Shown here in pieces: positions 9,150 through 17,100 of a stretch of 64,000 nucleotides of DNA (positions within the stretch are counted from its first letter, which is position 1; each line of letters begins with the position of its first letter). The notes under the pieces were generated by a model, which did no database searches, had not been told where the DNA came from, and saw nothing but the letters and a program-made list of their open reading frames with translations. Both the position numbers and the translations under genes were made by a program. The DNA is taken from assembly GCF_021764745.1 (NCBI RefSeq), contig NZ_JAETXX010000007.1, positions 163,275-227,274 on the forward strand, in the 5' to 3' direction. This DNA is from Joostella atrarenae. Its GTDB lineage: Bacteria > Bacteroidota > Bacteroidia > Flavobacteriales > Flavobacteriaceae.

Positions 9150-10970
9150 ATGGGATTAGTTACTGCGAAAGAAATTGCTCAAGTAATAAATGTAGATAAA
9201 TATGGTTTCTTAGGAACTTTCAGCGGGTGGATCCTTATGAAAGTTCTTAACATATCTGCAATAAACAAAGTATACGACAAACACAAAGACAAAAAGGATT
9301 TAGACTTTTTAAATTCCATTTTAGAAGAGTTTGAGATAAATTTTGAAATCCATCAAGAAGACTTAAAAAGACTTCCTAAAGATGGCGCTTATGTAACAAT
9401 ATCCAATCACCCTCTTGGTGGAATTGATGGTGTTTTACTTTTAAAATTACTTTTAGAGCAAAGACCTGATTATAAAATAATTGCCAATTTTTTACTTCAT
9501 CGTATAAAACCATTGGCTCCTTTTATAATGCCAGTAAATCCCTTTGAAGAACATAAAGATGCAAAAAGTAGTATCGCTGGCTTCAAGCAATCCCTTAAAC
9601 ATTTAAAGGACGGACATCCGTTGGGTGTTTTTCCTGCTGGGGAAGTATCAACGTATCGTGACGGAAAACTTATTGTAGATAGACCGTGGGAAGAGGCAGC
9701 TATGAAACTTATAAAAAGGGCTGAAGTTCCTGTTGTTCCTATTTATTTTCATGCTAAAAACAGCAAGTTATTCTATAGACTTTCTAAACTAAATGATACA
9801 CTAAGAACAGCAAAATTACCTTCTGAAGTTATCACACAACGCAACAGAGTTATCCGCGTAAGAATAGGGAGACCTATTAGCGTAGAAGCTCAAAAAGAAC
9901 ATGAAAGCTTAGAGGAATTTACTGATTTCCTTAGAAGAAAAACATATATGCTTTCTAATGCTTTTGAAGAAGATCGTTTGTTCGATAAAGTTCCTACGAG
10001 CTTTAAATTCCCTCGTTCCCCAAAAGAAATCATTACTCCAGTGAGTAAAGAACTTATGGATCAGGAGGTTTCTCAATTAAGAGAAAATGACTTACGATTG
10101 CTACAAAGTAAAAACTACGAAGTTTTCTTAGCTAAGGCCAATCAAATGCCTTACATACTTCGAGAAATAGGAAGACTCCGAGAAATTACATTTAGAGAAG
10201 TTGGAGAAGGAACAAATCAAGCAATTGATTTAGATGAATTCGATGAATTTTACCACCACCTCTTCCTTTGGGACAATCAAGAAAAAACACTTGTTGGAGC
10301 CTACAGAATGGGAATGGGGGCTGATATTTTTAAAGCTAAAGGAATTGATGGTTTTTATCTTCAAGACCTATTTAAATTTGAACCCGAGCTATATAAAATG
10401 ATGAGTGAATCGATTGAAATGGGACGTGCTTTTATAGTAAGCGATTACCAACAGAAACCGATGCCACTATTTTTATTATGGAAAGGAATTGTACATACTA
10501 CTTTACGTCGCCCAGAACACAAATACCTAATTGGGGGAGTAAGCATTAGTAACCAATTTTCGAACTTCTCAAAATCTCTAATGATTGAGTTTATGAAGTC
10601 TCACTATTGGGATCCATACGTAGCACAATATATAAGTCCAAAGAAAGAATTTAAAGTAAAACTTAAAGACGCAGATAAAGAATTTGTTTTTGATGAAACA
10701 GAAGCAGATCTTAATAAGTTTGATCGTTTAATTGATGAAGTAGAACCAGGAAACTTACGCCTTCCTGTTTTGATCAAAAAATACATCAAACAAAATGCAA
10801 AGGTTGTAGCTTTTAATGTCGATCCACTATTTAATAACTCTGTAGATGGACTTATGTATATAAAAATTGCTGACTTACCAGAGAGCACAGTTAAGCCCGT
10901 AATGGAAGAATTTCAGGAAGAATTGGAGCGCAAGCACATGGAAGATGCCAACGAAGAAAATTTAAAATAA
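9150..10970 (+). CDS. Bifunctional acyltransferase, OlsF-like (aminolipid synthesis)
   Basis: This 606-aa protein joins two acyltransferase domains. The N-terminal half is a PlsC-type O-acyltransferase with SNHPLGGIDGVLL (a variant with one more residue between the His and Asp than the usual HX4D) and the FPAGEVST block. The C-terminal half (about residue 310 on) is an OlsB/GNAT-type N-acyltransferase with REITFREVGEGTNQAIDLDEFDEFYHHLF, VGAYRMGMG, and ESIEMGRAFI. The same architecture is known for OlsF, which makes ornithine lipids. A related role in ornithine or glycine lipid synthesis at the inner membrane is inferred; the amino acid used is not visible. Confidence 0.8.
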   Translation: MGLVTAKEIAQVINVDKYGFLGTFSGWILMKVLNISAINKVYDKHKDKKDLDFLNSILEEFEINFEIHQEDLKRLPKDGAYVTISNHPLGGIDGVLLLKLLLEQRPDYKIIANFLLHRIKPLAPFIMPVNPFEEHKDAKSSIAGFKQSLKHLKDGHPLGVFPAGEVSTYRDGKLIVDRPWEEAAMKLIKRAEVPVVPIYFHAKNSKLFYRLSKLNDTLRTAKLPSEVITQRNRVIRVRIGRPISVEAQKEHESLEEFTDFLRRKTYMLSNAFEEDRLFDKVPTSFKFPRSPKEIITPVSKELMDQEVSQLRENDLRLLQSKNYEVFLAKANQMPYILREIGRLREITFREVGEGTNQAIDLDEFDEFYHHLFLWDNQEKTLVGAYRMGMGADIFKAKGIDGFYLQDLFKFEPELYKMMSESIEMGRAFIVSDYQQKPMPLFLLWKGIVHTTLRRPEHKYLIGGVSISNQFSNFSKSLMIEFMKSHYWDPYVAQYISPKKEFKVKLKDADKEFVFDETEADLNKFDRLIDEVEPGNLRLPVLIKKYIKQNAKVVAFNVDPLFNNSVDGLMYIKIADLPESTVKPVMEEFQEELERKHMEDANEENLK

Positions 10971-11021
10971 CTGATTACAGTTTTTCAAAATATAGTTAAA
11001 CCGCTAGATAATTAACTTTGT

Positions 11022-11345
11022 CTAGCTGTTTCCTTGTTGAGTTTCATTAAAGAAAGACCCTACAGACTGTTTTACCTCGTAAAGCTTATCTATATTGATA
11101 TTATAACAGGTTTTCTTACCTTTTGGAGTTCCTTTAATCAAGTCTACCTTTTTTAACTCAATTAAATGTTGAGAAATAGTGGCTTGTGCCAAATCAATAT
11201 CTCTAACCATATCATTACAAATACAGTTTGGATTATTGCTTATATATTGAAGTATTGATATTCGAGCAGGATGCCCTAAGGCTTTAAAAGTTTTGGAGAG
11301 TTCATTTTGCTCCAGCGTATGCGCTAATATTTTAGTAAACCCCAT
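11022..11345 (-). CDS. ArsR-family winged-helix regulator
   Basis: This small DNA-binding repressor is 107 aa from the ATG at 11345. A TTG at 11375 would add ten residues and is less likely. The ArsR winged helix is clear: LSKTFKALGHPARISILQYI, then MVRDIDLAQATISQHLIELKKVDLIKGTPKGKKTCYNIN. A CxC-like CIC in the first helix region (NPNCICNDM) is reminiscent of the metal-sensing site of ArsR/SmtB proteins, but this also occurs in non-metal members. The regulated gene is not obvious; no metal pump is adjacent. Confidence 0.85.
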   Translation of the reverse strand: MGFTKILAHTLEQNELSKTFKALGHPARISILQYISNNPNCICNDMVRDIDLAQATISQHLIELKKVDLIKGTPKGKKTCYNINIDKLYEVKQSVGSFFNETQQGNS

Positions 11346-11401
11346 AATTATAATCTTTTCGTTTTGCTGTAACAATTTATGAAATGGGGGAAATGTAAAT
11401 G

Positions 11402-11435
11402 CTAGTGTCTAGAAACAAACGCTTCTAGACACTAG
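11402..11435 (-). terminator. Strong hairpin between the TM2 gene and the ArsR gene
   Basis: A perfect 13-bp stem (CTAGTGTCTAGAA paired with TTCTAGACACTAG, 8-base loop) lies directly downstream of the TM2 gene. There is no T-tract, so it may act as a terminator, an mRNA-stabilising hairpin, or an operator for the adjacent ArsR regulator. Confidence 0.5.
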
Positions 11436-11445
11436 TAATAATTAT

Positions 11446-11805
11446 TTAGAACCAAGTCTTTTTACCAATTTGGTACGTTTGGAAAAACTCTTCATCAGAC
11501 TTTGTTAGGTATATAATTCCTTCTATTAGTCCTATAATAGACATTACAGGTGCTAAAATCCCACAAGTAAGGATAGATCCTAATAACATAATTAACCCTT
11601 CTTTCTGATAACCTAAAACAAATTTATGGATTCCTAGAGCTCCTAATACTATTCCTAGTACTCCAGCCATTACTTTTTTATTATTCTGAGTTTCAAAAGA
11701 TGTCTGAGCTTCTCTTGCTCCCTCTTTAAACTCATTTGCTGTTTTCTTAGCTTCTTCAGAAAAATCTTTTGCCTTATCCTCGAAGTTTTTCTCGTTATCG
11801 TTCAT
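11446..11805 (-). CDS. TM2-domain membrane protein
   Basis: This 119-aa protein has a charged N-terminal helical region (residues 1-42, rich in Lys and Glu) followed by a TM2 domain. That domain has two membrane helices around VMAGVLGIVLGALGIHKFVLGY and LLGSILTCGILAPVMSIIGLIEGIIYL, joined by the conserved GIHKF-LGY-KEG turn. TM2 proteins are inner-membrane proteins of unknown function. The CG(I/L)L and GLIEGI signatures fit the family well. Confidence 0.85.
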   Translation of the reverse strand: MNDNEKNFEDKAKDFSEEAKKTANEFKEGAREAQTSFETQNNKKVMAGVLGIVLGALGIHKFVLGYQKEGLIMLLGSILTCGILAPVMSIIGLIEGIIYLTKSDEEFFQTYQIGKKTWF

Positions 11806-11906
11806 TTCCTCTTTTTTTTTAAATTGGTTTAAGTGGCTAAATTACTAAAAATACTACCAGTATTCCAAAGCCTTCCTTTTAATATTTAGGATATTTATTA
11901 CGTTTA

Positions 11907-12356
11907 CTATTTTATTGTCTCTTCATAAAGGCCTATCCAAGTTTCAACATCCATTTTACTCAATAATGTTGCTATCAACTCATAAGGAATCTGATCCATT
12001 TTTCTAAAACGAACACAGCTCTTTCCTATATCTAATTTTGACGATGTATACTTTGGATACTCATTAATAAACCATTTATAAATTTCTTCATCTGCATACA
12101 ATCCAGAATGGTAGAGTGAAATGTAATTTTTCTGGGAAGCTAAATTTATAAAGGGAAGTGGAAGTTCTGGGTTGCAGTGATATCCCTTTGGATAAATAGA
12201 ATGTGGAACTACATAACCAATCATTCCATAACTCAATCTCTCCTCCAAACCTTTCGGTAAATTATCTAAAATTACAGCTCGCAATTTATTAAATGCTGGT
12301 CGTATTTCTAAGGGGACCGTATTTAAATAATCTTCTACTGTATTTGCACTTGTCAT
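11907..12356 (-). CDS. DUF1801-domain protein
   Basis: This 149-aa soluble protein matches DUF1801 (YdhG-like fold). The pattern TVEDYLNTVPLEIRPAFNKLRAVI is the family opening, followed by ERLSYGMIGYVV, the NYISLYHSGLY segment and a C-terminal DIGKSCVRFRKMDQIPYELI block. The biochemical function is unknown. It lies 42 bases downstream of the dehydrogenase gene on the same strand and may be cotranscribed with it. Confidence 0.85.
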   Translation of the reverse strand: MTSANTVEDYLNTVPLEIRPAFNKLRAVILDNLPKGLEERLSYGMIGYVVPHSIYPKGYHCNPELPLPFINLASQKNYISLYHSGLYADEEIYKWFINEYPKYTSSKLDIGKSCVRFRKMDQIPYELIATLLSKMDVETWIGLYEETIK

Positions 12357-12397
12357 AAATGGTGATAATTAAGACATTAGACACTTCTCTTATAAAG

Positions 12398-13333
12398 TTA
12401 AGAAAAATCTGCCTTAATTTTATCTACAATTGTTTGCGCCAATTTTTCTTTGCTTTCTATGGTCCATCCTGCAACATGAGGTGTAAGAAGAACATTATCT
12501 GCTTCTATCAAATAATTCATGGCTGCTGGCATTTCATCAGTAAATAGATTTTCAAAAGATGATTTTTCATATTCTAAAACATCTAGGCCAGCACCTAAAA
12601 CTTTTCCAGATTTTAAAGCAGCTACCAAGTCTTCAGTAACTACGCTTTTTCCTCGAGCTGTATTTATAAACCAAAATGGGCGATCAAAAGAATCTATAAA
12701 CTCTTTATTTATCATCCCCAATGTTTCAGGTGTTTGCGGGGTATGGATACTCACAACATCTACTCTTTTCTTAAACTCTAAAATTCCCACCTGCCGTGCG
12801 TTCTCATCTCCTACTCCTCCAACAATATCATAGCACAATACATCAACATCAAAACCTTTTAGCTTTTTAGAAAAGGCTTTTCCCATATTTCCATAACCAA
12901 TTATTCCTACAGTTTTTCCTTCTAACTCTAAGCCTCTATTTTCCTCTCGTTGCCATAAACCGCCACGAACCTCTTTATCTGCTTTATTTAAATGATTAAA
13001 TAAGGAAAGTAACATTCCTAAGGAATGCTCTCCAACAGCATTCCTATTTCCTTCAGGGGCATTATATAATTTTATTCCTTGCTCTTTAGCAACATCCATG
13101 TCGATATTTTCTAATCCTGCACCAACACGACCAATAAATTTTAAATTTGTAGCTGCTCTTAAAAACTGAGCATCTATCTTGATTCTACTTCTTATTATGA
13201 GTCCATCGTAATCTTTTATTTTCGCTTCCACCTCCTCTTTTGAGGAAGTATAATCTGTATCGTTATTAAATCCTAATGCAGCTAGTTGCTCCAAAAGAAG
13301 AGGATGGTTTGTATCTAAATGAAGTACGTTCAT
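12398..13333 (-). CDS. D-2-hydroxyacid dehydrogenase (phosphoglycerate dehydrogenase-like)
   Basis: This 311-aa NAD-dependent oxidoreductase belongs to the D-isomer-specific 2-hydroxyacid dehydrogenase family. It has the substrate-domain GLIIRSRIKID, the Rossmann motif VGIIGYGNMGKAFSKKL, the catalytic-domain FINTARGKSVV and the terminal LLTPHVAGWT with the active-site His. It lacks a C-terminal ACT domain, so it is a short SerA-type enzyme; the 3-phosphoglycerate role is inferred. A -7 box (TATCTTTG) lies about 80 bases upstream. Confidence 0.85.
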   Translation of the reverse strand: MNVLHLDTNHPLLLEQLAALGFNNDTDYTSSKEEVEAKIKDYDGLIIRSRIKIDAQFLRAATNLKFIGRVGAGLENIDMDVAKEQGIKLYNAPEGNRNAVGEHSLGMLLSLFNHLNKADKEVRGGLWQREENRGLELEGKTVGIIGYGNMGKAFSKKLKGFDVDVLCYDIVGGVGDENARQVGILEFKKRVDVVSIHTPQTPETLGMINKEFIDSFDRPFWFINTARGKSVVTEDLVAALKSGKVLGAGLDVLEYEKSSFENLFTDEMPAAMNYLIEADNVLLTPHVAGWTIESKEKLAQTIVDKIKADFS

Positions 13334-13411
13334 TATATATAATTTAAATGCTTTTAATTAAAAAACAGATAAGTTTTAAAGCATACAAATTGCTCAAGTC
13401 TTATCTTAATA

Positions 13412-13419
13412 CAAAGATA
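13412..13419 (-). promoter_or_regulatory. -7 promoter box for the hydroxyacid dehydrogenase gene
   Basis: On the minus strand this reads TATCTTTG, an exact match to TAnnTTTG, 78 bases upstream of the ATG at 13333. Confidence 0.45.
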
Positions 13420-13493
13420 TTACCTTTAGATTTAATTATATAATAAAGAATACTTAAGAGAATGGTCAGTTTATAAAACCCAACTATAACAAC

Positions 13494-13973
13494 TTAATTA
13501 TTATGCAAAACATTACTGGTATGCCTAGCTATAATATTCTTAAGACTTTCAATTCTTTTTTCCTGTCCCAAAGAATGTTTTAGTAGCTTATGCCGTAATT
13601 CATCTGGTAGGTGCTCTTCCAATAGTTTTAATAACAACTTATTGTTTTGCTCCTCCAAAGCCAAAGCATTCTCAAAAAGATAACCACAACCGTCTTTTTC
13701 GATAAATAGAAATAAAGTAATTTTCGTAACATAGAAAGAGTTTATAAGTCGTGATTTAAAAAAAGAAACATTATGGTTTTTCTCTAAGTATAGACGTATG
13801 TCGTTACAGAAATTATATTTAGAAAAAAAGCTCTCCTCATAAAACATCTTTAACTCATCAGGAGTCATATAATATTGGCATTCATTATAGGTCTCCTTAA
13901 GTTTACAACTAACGTCGTATAACTTAACAAGTTCTCTCTGTATGTGGCTTTTAAAACTACTTTTTTTCGGCAT
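13494..13973 (-). CDS. Hypothetical helical protein
   Basis: I do not recognise this 159-aa protein. It is basic at the N terminus (MPKKSSFKSHIQREL) and predicted mostly helical. It has a hydrophobic stretch around FYVTKITLFLFIEKDGCGYLFENALALEEQ and a Leu-rich C-terminal part with LLLKLLEEHLPDEL. It has no signal peptide, and the hydrophobic segment is too short and interrupted to be a clear membrane helix. An exact -7 motif upstream and a full-length frame support a real gene. It stands alone between the dehydrogenase and mgtE. Confidence 0.65.
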   Translation of the reverse strand: MPKKSSFKSHIQRELVKLYDVSCKLKETYNECQYYMTPDELKMFYEESFFSKYNFCNDIRLYLEKNHNVSFFKSRLINSFYVTKITLFLFIEKDGCGYLFENALALEEQNNKLLLKLLEEHLPDELRHKLLKHSLGQEKRIESLKNIIARHTSNVLHNN

Positions 13974-14020
13974 AAGAAGTCCCTATGAAATTTTAAGGGG
14001 AGGGGGTGCTTTAATTTACG

Positions 14021-14028
14021 CAAAAATA
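14021..14028 (-). promoter_or_regulatory. -7 promoter box for the hypothetical gene at 13494-13973
   Basis: On the minus strand this reads TATTTTTG, an exact match to TAnnTTTG, 47 bases before the ATG. Confidence 0.4.
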
Positions 14029-14114
14029 ATATAAGTATAGACAAGCAAGAGAATTTAGACTAGATTTTAACATTAATATTCGTCAAAAGGCAATCTTTAC
14101 CACACAAACTACAC

Positions 14115-15470
14115 TTAGAAGCCCAATATGTACTTTGCAATTGTGAAATATATTAATATTCCGAAAACATCATTACTTGTTGTAATAAATGGCCCTGTTG
14201 CAACAGCTGGATCAATTCCTTTTTTATCTAAAAAGATTGGAACAAACGTTCCTATTATTGCAGCAATGATAATTACCGTTATTAAAGCTATACCTATGGT
14301 TACAGAAACCAAATATGTAGTATCGAATAAAAAATGACTTATTAAAAGTACTACAAAAGCAATTGCCATTCCGTTAATAAGACCTAACAAGAATTCTTTC
14401 CCGAGCCTATGAAGCATTTCTCCTTTTATAGTATCATTAGCAAGTCCTTGCACTACAATTGCAGAAGACTGAACACCCATATTTCCTGCGGTTGCTTGAA
14501 TTAAGGGTACAAAACTCAATAAAATAGGAAATTTCGCCAATGCCCCTTGGAAACTACCTATAATACTAGCTGCTCCTAATCCCCCAAGCATTCCAATTAA
14601 CAACCATGGTAATCGCGCTTTTGTAAGCTCAACAATACTATCACTAGCCTCTACATCTTGGGTAATACCCGCAGCCATTTGGTAGTCTTTTTCTGCTTCC
14701 TCACGGATAACATCCACAATATCATCAATCGTAATTCTACCTACCAAGCGCCCTAATTCATCAATCACAGGAATAGCTTCCAAATCATATTTAGACATCA
14801 AACGAGCCACATCCTCACCTTTGTCATTAACGGTTACATAATCTACTTTTGGAATATAAACACTACTAATTTCTGCTTTAGTAGAAGTCGTCAACAAATC
14901 TTTCAGCGAAAGTCTACCTTTCAACTTGTCGTCATTATCAACCACATATATAGAATGCACACGGGTTACATTTTCCGCTTGCTTTCTCATTTCTTTCACG
15001 CAAGTGAGCACATTCCAGTTTTCATTAACTTTTACCAGCTCTTTCGCCATAAGTCCACCAGCGGAACTCTCATCATAACGTAAAAGTTCAACAATATCTC
15101 TCGCATGGTCTTTATCTCCAATCTGAGCTATAATCTCATTTACACGATCATCAGGAAGCTCCGCAATAATATCCGCTGCATCATCGGTATCAAGCTCGCT
15201 AATTTCTTCAGCTATCTCTTTAGCAGAAAGATTCCCTAGGATCTGTTCCCTTATGTCTTCATCTAACTCTGTAAGTATATCAGAAGTTTTTTCACTATCT
15301 AATAACTTAATAATATAAGTCGATTCTTCTAAATTAAGCTCATGGATAATCTCTGCAACGTCAGCATAATGAAAATCTTCCATCATATGCAATAACGTCG
15401 CATCACCGTTGCTTTCAATAAGTTGCTCTATTTGCTCTATGAGCTCCTCCGTAAGTTTAAATGGAACCAT
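14115..15470 (-). CDS. mgtE: Magnesium transporter MgtE
   Basis: This 451-aa channel takes up Mg2+ across the inner membrane. The N-terminal superhelical domain (about residues 1-130) contains LSAKEIAEEISELDTDDAADIIAELPDD. Two CBS domains follow (about 130-255; VHSIYVVDNDDKLKGRLSLKDLL and LEAIPVIDELGRLVGRITIDDIVDVI). The last 180 residues hold five membrane helices with the pore signature VPLIQATAGNMGVQSSAIVVQGLA and the late GTFVPIFLDKKGIDPA. The CBS and N domains normally gate the channel by Mg2+ level. It lies downstream of rsmA with a repeat-bearing 137-base gap. Confidence 0.95.
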   Translation of the reverse strand: MVPFKLTEELIEQIEQLIESNGDATLLHMMEDFHYADVAEIIHELNLEESTYIIKLLDSEKTSDILTELDEDIREQILGNLSAKEIAEEISELDTDDAADIIAELPDDRVNEIIAQIGDKDHARDIVELLRYDESSAGGLMAKELVKVNENWNVLTCVKEMRKQAENVTRVHSIYVVDNDDKLKGRLSLKDLLTTSTKAEISSVYIPKVDYVTVNDKGEDVARLMSKYDLEAIPVIDELGRLVGRITIDDIVDVIREEAEKDYQMAAGITQDVEASDSIVELTKARLPWLLIGMLGGLGAASIIGSFQGALAKFPILLSFVPLIQATAGNMGVQSSAIVVQGLANDTIKGEMLHRLGKEFLLGLINGMAIAFVVLLISHFLFDTTYLVSVTIGIALITVIIIAAIIGTFVPIFLDKKGIDPAVATGPFITTSNDVFGILIYFTIAKYILGF

Positions 15471-15534
15471 CTATCTTTTCTTGTTTTTTGGGCACATAAC
15501 CATAAAAAATGGTTATCGGGCTATCTGCTATATC

Positions 15535-15580
15535 TTTTAGTATAATATCCACTTGCTACGCGCTGGATATTATACTAAAA
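15535..15580. repeat. 17-bp perfect inverted repeat between rsmA and mgtE
   Basis: TTTTAGTATAATATCCA (15535-15551) is an exact reverse complement of 15564-15580, with a 12-base loop. A smaller dyad (ATAACCAT / ATGGTTAT, about 15498-15516) lies beside it. The flanking GC-rich tags (gggctatctgctatatc and ggatgccgctactatccc) look like the ends of an intergenic repeat family in flavobacteria. As a hairpin it could end or process the rsmA transcript. Confidence 0.7.
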
Positions 15581-15607
15581 GGATGCCGCTACTATCCCTT
15601 GCGCAGG

Positions 15608-16474
15608 TTACAATAAATCTTTCTCTATATTAACCGTAAGTGTTATAAAATCATCTACACTCATCTGTTCTGGCCTACGGTTAAATATAACATCTTCTCT
15701 TAAATTATCTGTTAACTCAAATGTTTTTAAACTGTTACGTAATGTTTTCCTACGTTGTCCAAAAGCGGCTTTTACAACCTTAAAGAACAATTTTTCATCG
15801 CAAGGCAACGAATAATCTTCTTTCCTTATTAATCGTAATACTCCAGATTCTACTTTTGGCGGTGGATTAAAAACTTCTGGTGGAACTGTAAAAAGATATT
15901 CTGCATCATAAAAAGCTTGCACCAATACAGATAATATTCCGTAAGTTTTATTACCCTCCTTTTCACAAATTCTTGCAGCTACTTCTTTTTGAAACATTCC
16001 AGTAAATTCTGGAATTTGATCTCTTAGTTCTAAAGTTTTAAAAACTATTTGAGTAGATATATTATAAGGAAAATTTCCTGTAATAGCAAATTGTTCCTCC
16101 CCAAATAATTGTGAAGTATCATATTTTAAAAAATCAGCTTCTACAACCTTAAATTCACTTTTAGAATTTGCAAGTCCTGGATGCTCTAACAAGAAGTTTT
16201 GCTGTAAGTATAAAATAGATTCGCTATCAAGATCCATAGCTATAAGACCTACATCCTTTTTAAGTATGTATTTTGTTAATACACCTGTCCCAGGACCAAT
16301 CTCTAAAACCTTCTTGTAATTATTAAGCGTTAACGTATCTCCTATTCTCTCAGCAACTGCCTCGTCTTTTAAGAAATGCTGCCCCAAATGCTTTTTAGCC
16401 TTAACGGGAGAATCATTATCGGCACGTCCTTTTTTATAAGGAGTATGATCGTACTTCTTTTTTTTCTTACTCAT
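15608..16474 (-). CDS. rsmA: 16S rRNA (adenine(1518)-N(6)/adenine(1519)-N(6))-dimethyltransferase
   Basis: RsmA (KsgA) dimethylates two adjacent adenines in the 3' terminal hairpin of 16S rRNA during small-subunit assembly, using S-adenosylmethionine. The 288-aa sequence shows [11 protein letters not shown], the AdoMet motif [16 protein letters not shown], the catalytic NFPYNIS motif, FQKEVAARI and [14 protein letters not shown]. It has an about 28-residue basic N-terminal tail (Lys-rich) before the conserved KKHLGQHF. There is no internal Met between them, so this start is the only ATG that fits. It is probably cotranscribed with mgtE. Confidence 0.95.
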   Translation of the reverse strand: MSKKKKKYDHTPYKKGRADNDSPVKAKKHLGQHFLKDEAVAERIGDTLTLNNYKKVLEIGPGTGVLTKYILKKDVGLIAMDLDSESILYLQQNFLLEHPGLANSKSEFKVVEADFLKYDTSQLFGEEQFAITGNFPYNISTQIVFKTLELRDQIPEFTGMFQKEVAARICEKEGNKTYGILSVLVQAFYDAEYLFTVPPEVFNPPPKVESGVLRLIRKEDYSLPCDEKLFFKVVKAAFGQRRKTLRNSLKTFELTDNLREDVIFNRRPEQMSVDDFITLTVNIEKDLL

Positions 16475-16584
16475 AGCAATATGTATATAATATGCTTAGA
16501 AAGCTTTAAGCTATTAATGAAATAGAAATCTTTCTGATCAGACGGGTTAAAATATATATTTCTGGCTATAAAAACTGCTGTAAG

Positions 16585-16592
16585 CAAAGCTA
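16585..16592 (-). promoter_or_regulatory. -7 promoter box for rsmA-mgtE
   Basis: On the minus strand this reads TAGCTTTG, an exact TAnnTTTG match, about 110 bases upstream of the rsmA ATG. Confidence 0.4.
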
Positions 16593-16656
16593 AAACCTCA
16601 ACGTATATATTCTATAATCTAAACCTTTTCCAAAACTCTAATTCATAAAAATAGAT

Positions 16657-16968
16657 TTAATGCTCGCTTATAATTTCTAACTCCGTTCTAAAAGAAACTA
16701 ACTGACTCGCAAATTTCTTAAGTACTTTTCCTCTCAACTCTTCTGCGTTTTCTTTATAATAACGGTCTAACGTATCTTTATCTTTAGTAAAATACTGCAC
16801 AGAATAGGTTATACCTCCCATTTCTTCCTCTACCAAAACACGCGTCATTGTTGCTTTTGTAAATTTTCCCGTTGCTAGCACTTCGGGAATATGAGTCTCT
16901 TTCATCCAAGCGACCCATGCTTCATGAGATTGCTCCTCTACATTTGTTGTAACACTATATATATACAT
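16657..16968 (-). CDS. DUF4286-family protein
   Basis: This 103-aa soluble protein matches the DUF4286 family, small single-domain proteins with a dimeric alpha+beta-barrel-like fold. Typical features are the opening MYIYSVTTNVEEQSHEAW, the WMKETHIPEVLATGKF segment, SVQYFTKDKDTLDRYY and the C-terminal LRGKVLKKFASQLVSFRTELE. The molecular function is unknown. It is isolated between the TPR gene and rsmA, all on the minus strand. Confidence 0.85.
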   Translation of the reverse strand: MYIYSVTTNVEEQSHEAWVAWMKETHIPEVLATGKFTKATMTRVLVEEEMGGITYSVQYFTKDKDTLDRYYKENAEELRGKVLKKFASQLVSFRTELEIISEH

Positions 16969-17100
16969 ACTTTCCGTATTCTTTTATCAATTTATAATCT
17001 AACACTTGCTCTTATATTAAAGCACAAAAAATAATCGGTTCCAAAATTAACAATCTAGATCTTAACAACTCGTATCTATGTTAAAAAACTTCGGCAGTAA

